64,000 bases of DNA from CASPLG01 sp965120375 (lineage in GTDB: Bacteria > Bacillota > Clostridia > Oscillospirales > Acutalibacteraceae), in NCBI GenBank assembly GCA_965120375.1, contig CBCPMW010000009.1, forward strand, positions 1 through 64,000. The letters run 5' to 3'. The position numbers were made by a program, and so were the translations under genes. The notes beneath the pieces were generated by a model. It saw only the letters and a program-made list of their open reading frames with translations. It was not told the origin of the DNA and did no database searches. Shown here in pieces: positions 1 to 7,594 of this stretch (positions within the stretch are counted from its first letter, which is position 1; each line of letters opens with the position of its first letter).

Positions 1-755
1 TTCGGATTTCATTCTCGCCCACATGCTTTCACAGCGGGCATTATCATGGCATCTGCCTGCTGCACTGTTCATGCTTTGCTGTATGCCTTAGCAGTGTTGT
101 GCAGTGTTTTCACACATAACGTGGCATTCATGTTGGTGTCCATGGCTAAGCCAATCACGCTGGAATCAAAGCAATCAAAAATGGCTGAAATATATAGCTT
201 TCCGTCACTGGCTTTGATTTCCGTTATATCAGTGACACATTTTGTTAGCGGTTCCTCCGCATGGAAATCACGTTTTAAGAGATCGTCTGACTTCTGGGCT
301 TGCTTGTCTGCTTTCGTGATTCCATTCGGCTTGCCTCTGGGACGATGGCTGATCCCGATTTCTTCCGTGATGCGATAAACCGTGCGCTCACTGGGGATAT
401 CCACGTTTTCCGGCTGCTTCAGGCTCAATGCCTGATACATGCGGATACGGCCATAAGTATCATTGCATTTATCTTCAGAAAGTATTTCCATCATAGCGTG
501 TCCGCCAGAGCCCGGTATTTCCATGGACGGTCTTTGTTGGCAAGATACTAGTAAAATCCCTGTCTGCTGACATGGAGAACCCTGCAATAGAATGAGATAT
601 CACCTTTTAATTCGCCGTCTTCCGTTTTTTAAGCAATAAACTTCATTCTTTCGTTTTTGCTGACTTCAGACGGCTTGCAGCGAAAAAAGCGCTGGCAGCG
701 ATATTACTGCCGGCGCCTTTGTTTTCCAAAAAATCCACGCTTGATGCAAGAACGT
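1..755 (-). mobile_element. IS3-family insertion sequence remnant (broken transposase)
   Basis: The minus strand encodes pieces of an IS3/IS150-type OrfB transposase, including the integrase-core segment CVTDITEIKASDGKLY with its first catalytic Asp. The gene is dead. An in-frame TAG lies in the N-terminal part near 550, and a two-base frameshift follows before MMEILSED. Near 65-70 the reading jumps straight to RCHDNARCESMWARMKSE in another frame, so the segment with the second catalytic Asp (usually H-S-D-x-G) is deleted. Residues resembling the end of OrfA can be read near 660-755. The left end runs off the window, so terminal inverted repeats cannot be checked. Its GC content is visibly higher than its surroundings, which fits a horizontally acquired element. 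Confidence 0.85.
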
Positions 756-3700
756 TTAACAACCACAAATTAAATCCTTATTAATTTTGAATCCGTTATT
801 TAAAATGTTTTCTCTTCCTACATCTTTGACTTTCTGTTTCACCTTTTTAAACAATTCTTTGTCTTTCATTGCGTCTTGGCCGTTGTAACCCATTTCGGCT
901 AGGAAATATGAGTACTTTGAAAAATTGTAAGGGTACTCGAAGCGGGAAGAACCACCCCCACTACGGCCAGTCCACCAGTGGTACTCTCCACTACCTCCCG
1001 TACTTATATCCCTATGAAATTTTGTATTTAACCAAACGAGATATTCTGCAAAATTATCTTCTCGCACCATATGATCTATCACAGGGCATAACTTGGCTTC
1101 ACGGTAAAATCTTTCTGGGTCTTTATTAAACTCCTTGATCTCTTCAATAAATTCTTTCATGCAATCCCCATAATTATCCCATTGCCACGTTTCAAAATCA
1201 AGTAAAAAAGTACTTAATTCTTCTGATTTTTTATCATCAAAACGTACACTTAATTCTGTATAGTTTTTTAAAAGTTCTCCAAATTCTTTCTTTTCTTCTG
1301 AATTTGGTTCTTCATTATTTTCAAGTCTTTTTACAAACTCATCAATTTTTCCACGTAAGATATCCGATTTTTTTAAATTACTTACCAAACATCCGCACTC
1401 GTCCCACAATTCTCCACCTTTACCTTGAATAACCAGAACATTTTTATCTACATAATTTTTTAAAGTTTTTAAACCATCAATCAGTTCCTTAAATTCTAAT
1501 TTCCCGCCTATTCTCCAGTTTCCTTTTGGCCACTCTCCTTCTCCGTTGTCGACAAGTTTTTCTAATGTTTTAAAAGCCTCTATATCGTCTTGCGTCGGCA
1601 CATAGAAGAAACTCGGATCATTCGTTCTCGTTCCACAATCCCATTCTCCACTTATATTAAAACCGTTTTTCCACCGGAGAAACTGTACTATTCTTCCTGG
1701 TGTACCACATCCACGATCTGGTGTACCACATCCACGATATTTCCACTTCTTCAAAGATTCTCTCACTTCTTTGAATATTTGGTCATAGAATTCTTTATTG
1801 TAATCAAGATCAAATCCAAATTCCTTTTTATGTTTTTCTAACAACTTTTTAAATTCTGATTCTGCAGTATGTCCGCTATTTCCCCCCATAGGATGAAGCC
1901 CTCTATCTCGGGTAATATTAATATTTAAATACGGCGTCGGCTTTTTAAATAGCTTTTTAAGCCCGTTTTCATCGTCCCACGCTCTACCAACTAGCCACTC
2001 GTCAAAACCTATTGACTCATCCTGCTTACCTTCAAGATCCAAGTGAATAAATTCATTTACATATTGTTCCATTTCACCATTATAGAAAAGATTTAAAAAC
2101 TCAGTAAAATCCTCACCAGTAACAGGGAGTTCCTTGTTCACAACATCTTTCAAATTCCTGCATTTTTCACCTTTTATTTCCTTTAAACCTCTTTCTTTTA
2201 TCACTTCTTTTGCCTTTCTGACTTTGAGCCAAGTTATGAATCTGTTTCTATTACGGTATGATTCCTCCGTACCCGTACCTAAAAACAAATGTGCTAAAAA
2301 TTTTGTATTTTTGACTAGTTCTTTTTCTTCACAATTTAAATCATCGAAGGACTTCTTTGACAAAAGGGCTGTTGTAATTTCACTATTTGCGAGAACTTTT
2401 TTTCTCATTCCCTCGATTTTATCAAGTACTCCCAAAACATTCTTAATTTTCCCGTCACGTTCCCCCTGCCCAGCATTTTCTTGCTTCACCAGTAAAGGCA
2501 GTGCTTCTTCTATCGTCTTAATATAAGACTCTCTTGTTTCGTCAAAATCTCTGTCATAGAGAACCCTTGTCAGCAAAAGATCTTCCTTCGTAAAATCTTT
2601 GTCCCGGTTTGTAGTTTTTAAAATGTCAAGAATTTCATAAGCTCTGACCACTTGTTGATACCTTTTAGACAAATCATCTTCACTTAATTTTAAGGTGTCC
2701 AATGTTAAATTTTTCAGGAAACAATATCTTGCTTCCGAGTTTGCACTATTTTCCATCAATTTATTTACTCTATTTATATTGTCAACCACATTACCACTAA
2801 AGGATATAAACCACTTATATGATGTACGCGATATGGAATCTAATCCTACATCCTCCCCACTGTTTTTTACAATTGTCTCTAGTATTCCCCTACTATACTC
2901 ATCAGAAGATAAACCAAGATAATACTCTTTCAGTAATTTAAGAAGCGTATTATCGGTTAATTTCAGAGTATACTTATATACACGAAATGGATTATTTTCT
3001 CCGTTTTCATCGAAATAAGACGATTCTTCCACACTACTTAAATCTTCTACTGTCATATGTTCTAATAAATTCCGATAACCGCCTCGAGCCAGTTCTTCAT
3101 AGTTACACACAACATCTTTGTAGCTACTCGCATAGCCACTACAATATCTAGCACGAAAACGACTCAGGGCATCATACTTGTCACTTAGTTTCCTCATCTC
3201 AGCCAGCAGCTTATCGTCTTCTATCAATTTTCTCTTTCCTTGTTTGATACTTTCACTAAATTCACACAAAAACTTCTGGCCTCGCTCCGACTGAGAATCA
3301 AAGACAAACGCAAGTCTTCTTGATCTTTCTAAAATATATCGTAATTCTTCTTTCTGACCACAAAGTTTGGAATTTTTAAGCCCACATATAGCCACTTCTA
3401 GGTCTTTGCAGGCTTTTTTCAACTCGTCAAAAGTTTCGTTAGTTAACTTTTTATTTTCCGGTTGTTTTAAGTTTAAATTCTTCCAATTCTCCAATCCCCT
3501 CAAAAGGCCTTCCACTTTAAGTATAAGTTCTGACCCCTTATCCCTACTAAACAACTTACTGAACGCGTTCTGTTTACTCAACTCACTATTCAGATTCTCC
3601 TTTATTACCTTCAGTTTTGACTTAAGCATATCAAGCATCCCAGCGTCCTCAACTTGAACATCCTCACATCTGAACCAACCTAAAATCTTTTGCACCATTT

Positions 3701-3860
3701 GATCATCAAAATTCTTTTCAACAACATCTTCACTTACAAAATTCTTTTCAACAACTTTATCTGCATCTTGCGCAAAATAAATACTATTATCAGCAAGTTT
3801 TAAACCAATACACAAACACGCACACCCACAAACAATCATCACCAATTTTTTCCTACACAT
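756..3860 (-). CDS. Large predicted secreted protein of unknown function (1034 aa)
   Basis: I do not recognise the family. The N-terminus has two lysines and then a Cys-rich hydrophobic stretch (roughly residues 5-22), which fits a signal peptide or a lipoprotein-type leader. The rest is hydrophilic and rich in Lys, Glu, Asp, Leu and aromatics, with no obvious membrane segment, and looks largely helical. No catalytic motif was spotted. Two perfect or near-perfect in-frame tandem duplications are visible: VVEKNF repeated with a period of 10 residues near residue 36, and RGCGTP repeated with a period of 7 near residue 708. The ATG at 3860 has an SD (GGAGTG) about 9 bases upstream. Its start region is duplicated upstream. 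It sits alone between an IS remnant and a long AT-rich region, so it is probably accessory. A surface or secreted interaction protein is possible, but that is inference. Confidence 0.75.
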   Translation of the reverse strand: MCRKKLVMIVCGCACLCIGLKLADNSIYFAQDADKVVEKNFVSEDVVEKNFDDQMVQKILGWFRCEDVQVEDAGMLDMLKSKLKVIKENLNSELSKQNAFSKLFSRDKGSELILKVEGLLRGLENWKNLNLKQPENKKLTNETFDELKKACKDLEVAICGLKNSKLCGQKEELRYILERSRRLAFVFDSQSERGQKFLCEFSESIKQGKRKLIEDDKLLAEMRKLSDKYDALSRFRARYCSGYASSYKDVVCNYEELARGGYRNLLEHMTVEDLSSVEESSYFDENGENNPFRVYKYTLKLTDNTLLKLLKEYYLGLSSDEYSRGILETIVKNSGEDVGLDSISRTSYKWFISFSGNVVDNINRVNKLMENSANSEARYCFLKNLTLDTLKLSEDDLSKRYQQVVRAYEILDILKTTNRDKDFTKEDLLLTRVLYDRDFDETRESYIKTIEEALPLLVKQENAGQGERDGKIKNVLGVLDKIEGMRKKVLANSEITTALLSKKSFDDLNCEEKELVKNTKFLAHLFLGTGTEESYRNRNRFITWLKVRKAKEVIKERGLKEIKGEKCRNLKDVVNKELPVTGEDFTEFLNLFYNGEMEQYVNEFIHLDLEGKQDESIGFDEWLVGRAWDDENGLKKLFKKPTPYLNINITRDRGLHPMGGNSGHTAESEFKKLLEKHKKEFGFDLDYNKEFYDQIFKEVRESLKKWKYRGCGTPDRGCGTPGRIVQFLRWKNGFNISGEWDCGTRTNDPSFFYVPTQDDIEAFKTLEKLVDNGEGEWPKGNWRIGGKLEFKELIDGLKTLKNYVDKNVLVIQGKGGELWDECGCLVSNLKKSDILRGKIDEFVKRLENNEEPNSEEKKEFGELLKNYTELSVRFDDKKSEELSTFLLDFETWQWDNYGDCMKEFIEEIKEFNKDPERFYREAKLCPVIDHMVREDNFAEYLVWLNTKFHRDISTGGSGEYHWWTGRSGGGSSRFEYPYNFSKYSYFLAEMGYNGQDAMKDKELFKKVKQKVKDVGRENILNNGFKINKDLICGC
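1697..1738 (-). repeat. Perfect 21-bp tandem duplication inside the large secreted-protein gene
   Basis: Positions 1697-1717 and 1718-1738 are identical 21-base units that add seven residues in frame (RGCGTPD/RGCGTPG on the minus strand). The lack of any mismatch implies a recent slippage or duplication event. Each unit contributes one extra Cys. Confidence 0.9.
3707..3754 (-). repeat. 30-bp tandem duplication near the N-terminus of the large secreted protein
   Basis: An 18-19 base sequence at 3707 recurs at 3737, giving a 30-base (10-codon) period. It encodes VVEKNFVSED followed by VVEKNFDDQM, just after the putative signal peptide. It keeps the reading frame. Confidence 0.85.
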
Positions 3861-3973
3861 TACGTAAAATCACTCCTAAAGCAAAATTAAACCAATACAC
3901 AAACACGCACACCCACAAACAATCATCACCAATTTTTTCCTACACATTACATAAAATCACTCCTAAAGCAAAA
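3800..3973 (-). repeat. 87-bp tandem duplication covering SD, start codon and signal sequence
   Basis: Positions 3800-3886 and 3887-3973 are two tandem copies with a period of 87 bases and only one visible mismatch (3863 versus 3950). Each copy contains the SD, the ATG and the coding sequence for the hydrophobic leader of the 1034-residue protein. The proximal copy is the real gene start. The distal copy encodes a short leader-only ORF that stops before the second SD. Confidence 0.92.
3876..3947 (-). CDS. Duplicated leader ORF (23 aa) upstream of the large secreted protein
   Basis: The distal 87-bp copy has its own SD and ATG and would give a 23-residue peptide: the MCRKK leader, the Cys-rich hydrophobic core, and an ILL ending at a TAG at 3876-3878. 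The stop overlaps the SD region of the main gene, so the arrangement resembles an upstream ORF that could feed ribosomes to, or compete with, the main start. Whether it is translated cannot be told. It may simply be a by-product of the duplication. Confidence 0.4.
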   Translation of the reverse strand: MCRKKLVMIVCGCACLCIGLILL

Positions 3974-4373
3974 TTAAACTAGAATTGGCATCCTCTACTA
4001 AATTGTATCACCATTTTAATATTTTGTCAACAATAATTATATGATTAATCTTTCTTAATAACAAAATATTCATTTTATTCAAAATACTATTTCAAATCTT
4101 ATATTTTTCATGATTGTGCCCCATCAAAATAACAATTTTCCTAGCTCTTATTATTTCGATCCAAATTAAACTTTGCTTAAACACAATTCTACCCTTAAAA
4201 TAAGTTGGAATAATAGGGAATTAAGACTATTAATATAATACAATATTTGATTATAGAGCTAATTTAATATATTAATACTAAATATTAATTTTCAATGAAA
4301 TACTTTTAAATTAAATCACAAATAAAGTAAAAACATGATACAATTTAAATTGTTGTATCTTTGAGGTGAGATC
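3974..4373. other. AT-rich divergent intergenic region with an operator-like inverted repeat
   Basis: No gene is visible in this very AT-rich 400-base stretch between divergent genes. Near its right edge a 7-bp inverted repeat, GATACAA (4337-4343) and TTGTATC (4353-4359), lies just before the SD of the YjbR-like gene. A TACAAT hexamer within it could be a -10 element. A convincing -35 was not found. Confidence 0.35.
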
Positions 4374-4760
4374 GTGGATTCTAAAAAAATCAATCGAGAA
4401 GAAATTTTTAGTTATGTAAAAAACAAATTTAACACTCTTCCAGAATATTTATGGCAAAAATTTCCTAATTACGCAGTCTTGAGGCACCATCACAATTTAA
4501 AATGGTATGCCATAATAATGGATGTTCAGAAACACAAACTCGGCATACAAGGAAATGAACAAGTTGACATTTTAAACATAAAATGTGATGCGCTAACAAT
4601 AGGCTCACTTATCAAAAATAAAGGATTTATGCCGGCTTACCACATGAATAAAGAACACTGGGTAACAATAATCCTCGACGGAAGTGTTTTGAAAAATGAA
4701 ATTTTTAACCTCTTGGACCTAAGCTTTGAACTTACAAACAAAAAACATAGACAAACGTAA
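4374..4760 (+). CDS. MmcQ/YjbR family protein
   Basis: This 128-residue protein matches the MmcQ/YjbR (CyaY-like fold) family along its whole length. The YLWQKFPNYAVLRH block near residues 22-36, the KWYAIIMDV strand near 43-51, and the MNKEHWVTIILDG block near 84-96 are characteristic. The family is small, cytoplasmic and loosely linked to DNA binding; its function is not established. The start is GTG at 4374, five bases after GAGGTGAG. No operon partner follows, and the next 900 bases hold no clear gene. Confidence 0.85.
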   Translation: MDSKKINREEIFSYVKNKFNTLPEYLWQKFPNYAVLRHHHNLKWYAIIMDVQKHKLGIQGNEQVDILNIKCDALTIGSLIKNKGFMPAYHMNKEHWVTIILDGSVLKNEIFNLLDLSFELTNKKHRQT

Positions 4761-5679
4761 TTTAAACTGGCAACCATTCTCATAAAAATACATAATGCTA
4801 TCGCTACTACAAGCTTCATCCTCGCGTCTACGGTAATTGTTTAATTAATTCTCTGAGTTTTTGTATAATCAAAAATCACATCAAGTTGTCCATCTGGCAT
4901 TATGTCTAATTTTGTACATCCACTACAATCATCTAAAGCTGGTGTCACATTCAAAATATGAAATACAATAAATCTACAATTTATGCCTTAGTTACCAATC
5001 GGTCAACACTTACACAATAAATTTCATATAACTTTACGGGAGCAATTGTGGACAACAAAACACCCACCAATTCAAACTTGATCTCACAATACTCGCCACT
5101 TTACTTTACGGACCTATTCCTTTGTAAACTCCGATTTTTTCCTTACTTTTTTTAAACTGACCGCAAAACTCAACCACAATTTTCTATGTGATTTACCTTT
5201 CCAATTGTAACCCCTCTTTATAAAAACTATTAATCCACAGCAACACGGCTTCTATTCTGTAATTCTGGGCAAAAATTCTTACAAAACCAAATCAACTAGC
5301 GACTCTACATACAACCTCTATAGCTCCCCCTGTTGGACTCGAACCAATGACCCAGACTTTACGTTTGTTAAAAAATCATTTTTCCATATAAGCTTTTATG
5401 TCCTTTGGGATTGTAGGCAAAACTGTGGGCAAAATAAGTTAGTACCACTTATTTGTAAACCATGTGCTTTTTTTAGAAAGAATATCGCAGTGAAAATTTT
5501 TACAAATTTGTGTTTTAAAAACTTCTCCATTATTAATATTTAAAATCGTAATAATTTATATAATATACGCATTTTGCTCTTTGATTGAAAGCTAAAAATC
5601 TTTAATCTTATATTATTGATATATAGTGTTAAGCAATGATATAATATAAATGCAAATTTATATGGAGAAAAAAGCCTTA
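4761..5679. other. Gene-poor stretch, probably decayed
   Basis: I see no supported gene in about 900 bases. It contains a tRNA-like 3' fragment (5323-5363) and scattered copies of a TGGGCAAAA phrase near 5266, 5405 and 5418, of the sort often seen beside tyrosine-recombinase attachment sites. No integrase gene remains. It reads as the scar of a deleted or degraded mobile element. Confidence 0.4.
5323..5363 (-). other. tRNA 3'-fragment-like sequence (possible old attachment site)
   Basis: Read on the minus strand, the segment carries an anticodon-stem-like AGTCT, a variable region, then a T arm (ATTGG, loop TTCGAGT, CCAAC) and a G-rich acceptor strand (AGGGGGA). The similarity stops at the anticodon loop and no 5' half is present. 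Such 3' halves are left when elements integrate into tRNA genes. The outer pair of the T stem is mismatched, and no encoded CCA follows, so this is not a working tRNA. Confidence 0.4.
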
Positions 5680-6028
5680 TGAAAAATAGAAATTATGTAC
5701 ATAAAACCATAACTTTAACTTACAACCATTGTAAAATTAAAGTTAGAGTGAAAAAGAATTACTTATTTGTACGATCGTTGTTTATATACCTCCCCAAAGA
5801 CATATATAATTATAGTCATCCAAACTATAGTTTAATGTTTTTCCAAAAACGGTAAAAATCGAGGAAATTAAAAGTAATAAAAAAATGTTAGAGTCTTACA
5901 AAAAACTTTGCGATGCATTATTAAGCGAAACCTTTGGTAAAGAATTACAAAAACAATACTGGGCACATCAAATGAAACTAAAAAATTTAAAAAATTCCGG
6001 CTCTACATCTATTATACGACTCTTTTGA
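5680..6028 (+). pseudogene. Possible decayed small gene (two overlapping reading frames)
   Basis: An ATG at 5680 follows a GGAGAA site by about ten bases and opens 58 codons to 5856. From 5831 a second frame continues to 6028 with a natural-looking charged sequence (ESYKKLCDALLSETFGKEL). Together they look like one gene with a frameshift near 5835-5855. The 3' part overlaps the end of the recD2 fragment. The family was not recognised, and the coding nature is only moderately likely. Confidence 0.3.
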
Positions 6029-6640
6029 TTGCCCTAACTTAGTTGCGATAATATCTGCTGTTTTGAATCCTACACCATAAACATCATCTACTATACCATA
6101 AGGATTTTCTTTAAGTTTTTGTGTGCTTTCTTTTCCATAGATTTTGTAAATTTTATGTGCTATAGATGTTGAAACTCCGCAATCACTTAAAAATATCATC
6201 AAATTTTTTATGTTCTTGTGTCTTTGCCATGATTCTATTATTGCATTCACTCTTTTACTGCCTATTTTAGGTATATCAAGTAATTTCATAGGGTCATTTT
6301 CTATTATATTTATTGTATTTTTTCCAAACTTGTTTACAATCTGTTTTGCAAATTTAGCTCCTATCCCTTCTATTAAACCGCTACCTAAATATCTTTCAAT
6401 ACCATAAATGTTCGCTGGCAAACTCTCTGTATATTCGGTTACATTAAATTGTTTACCAAATTTTTTGCTTATTATAAATTCTCCCTTTGCCTCTATTACT
6501 GTACCAACATTAATAGATATAAATTTTCCAATAAACGTAATTTGTTCAGCAAATCCTTTAACTCCGACTTTTATTACTGTAAATCCGCTTTCTTCATCTT
6601 GATATGTAATTCTCTCTACAACTCCGTTTAAATTCTCCAT
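5987..6640 (-). pseudogene. recD2: Truncated RecD2 (YrrC-type) helicase, N-terminal fragment
   Basis: The fragment of about 217 residues matches the N-terminal region of RecD2-type SF1B helicases: the starting NGVVERITYQDEESGFTVIKV block (an OB-like strand region), then helix-hairpin-helix segments (GLIEGIGAKFAKQIV, LDIPKIGSKRVNAII), and then YNRCRAGI. Full RecD2 proteins are about 730-750 residues, so the whole motor, including the Walker A site, is missing. The reading frame ends directly after CRAGIF and the downstream sequence is unrelated. The start is taken at the ATG at 6640, where AAGGTGAG is well placed. It is transcribed away from the exonuclease III gene. Confidence 0.85.
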
Positions 6641-6768
6641 TTTCTCACCTTGCAATCACTATTACTACTATTTTATCCAATATACTATTAGCAGTCAAAA
6701 TTATAATAAATCTCAATTTTATTATTACAAAAGCACTACTATTCGTGAAAAAATGTTCAACTGTACCA

Positions 6769-6777
6769 TGTTATAAT
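6769..6777 (+). promoter_or_regulatory. Extended -10 promoter for the exonuclease III-RT operon
   Basis: TGTTATAAT is a perfect extended -10 (TG-N-TATAAT) about 37 bases before the ATG at 6814. No good -35 is present at 17 bases, which is usual for extended -10 promoters. A GGAG SD follows near 6800. Confidence 0.6.
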
Positions 6778-6813
6778 ATTAACCGACTAACCTGAAACGG
6801 AGATGATTATATT

Positions 6814-7569
6814 ATGAAATTTATTTCATGGAATGTTAATGGCTTTAAATCTTGCTTAGACAAGGGATTTAAAAAGTTTTTTGACAAAACAAATGCTGAT
6901 TTTTTCTGTATTCAAGAAACTAAACTTGCGGAAAAATTAAATGATTTTAAACCTAAAAATTATGAAAGTTATTTTAGTTTTAGTGACAAAAAAGGCTACT
7001 CTGGAACTGCAATATTTACTCAACACGAACCTTTGAGTGTAAAATACGGCATGGGGATTCCTGAATTTGATAGTGAGGGTCGGCTCATCATACTTGAATA
7101 TGATAATTTTTATCTGATAAATGTTTATACTCCAAATTCAAAAAGTGGACTTGTGCGAGAGGATTTTCGTGATGATTGGGAAGAAAATTTCAAAGAATAT
7201 CTTAAAAAACTTAATAACATTAAACCTCTTGTTGTATGTGGCGATTTTAATGCAACACATCTTGAAATTGACAGCAAAATACCACGAAGTTCAAAATTTA
7301 AAGGTTTCTCAGAATCGGATAGAGTAAATTTTTGTGAGCTGATTGAATACGTTGGATTAAAAGATACTTTCAGAATTCTATATCCACATCAAAAAGATAT
7401 TTATACTTGGTGGTCATATTCTCGCAATAGCCGTAATGAAAATACCGGTGCAAGAATAGACTACTTTTTAATTTCTGAATATTTATATAGCAATTTAAAA
7501 AGTGCTGATATTTATTCAGATGTTAGCGGTTCAGACCATTGTCCTATTGGTATGGAACTGGATTTATAA
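6814..7569 (+). CDS. exoA: Exodeoxyribonuclease III / AP endonuclease (ExoA type)
   Basis: The 251-residue protein has the full exonuclease III/APE fold signature: N7 in WNVNG, E35 in IQETK, Y105 in NVYTPN, D144 and N146 in GDFNA, D216 in RIDYF, and the catalytic SDH at 240-242. It would cut DNA 5' of abasic sites and degrade 3' ends, using a divalent metal, in the cytoplasm. Length and order match Firmicute ExoA. It starts at an ATG behind a GGAG site. Only 25 bases separate it from the reverse transcriptase gene, with no terminator between, so the two are probably co-transcribed. It could simply be the housekeeping repair enzyme; the linkage is what makes it notable. Confidence 0.93.
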   Translation: MKFISWNVNGFKSCLDKGFKKFFDKTNADFFCIQETKLAEKLNDFKPKNYESYFSFSDKKGYSGTAIFTQHEPLSVKYGMGIPEFDSEGRLIILEYDNFYLINVYTPNSKSGLVREDFRDDWEENFKEYLKKLNNIKPLVVCGDFNATHLEIDSKIPRSSKFKGFSESDRVNFCELIEYVGLKDTFRILYPHQKDIYTWWSYSRNSRNENTGARIDYFLISEYLYSNLKSADIYSDVSGSDHCPIGMELDL

Positions 7570-7594
7570 GTATAGAGATTAGGTGGTGTAAAAA

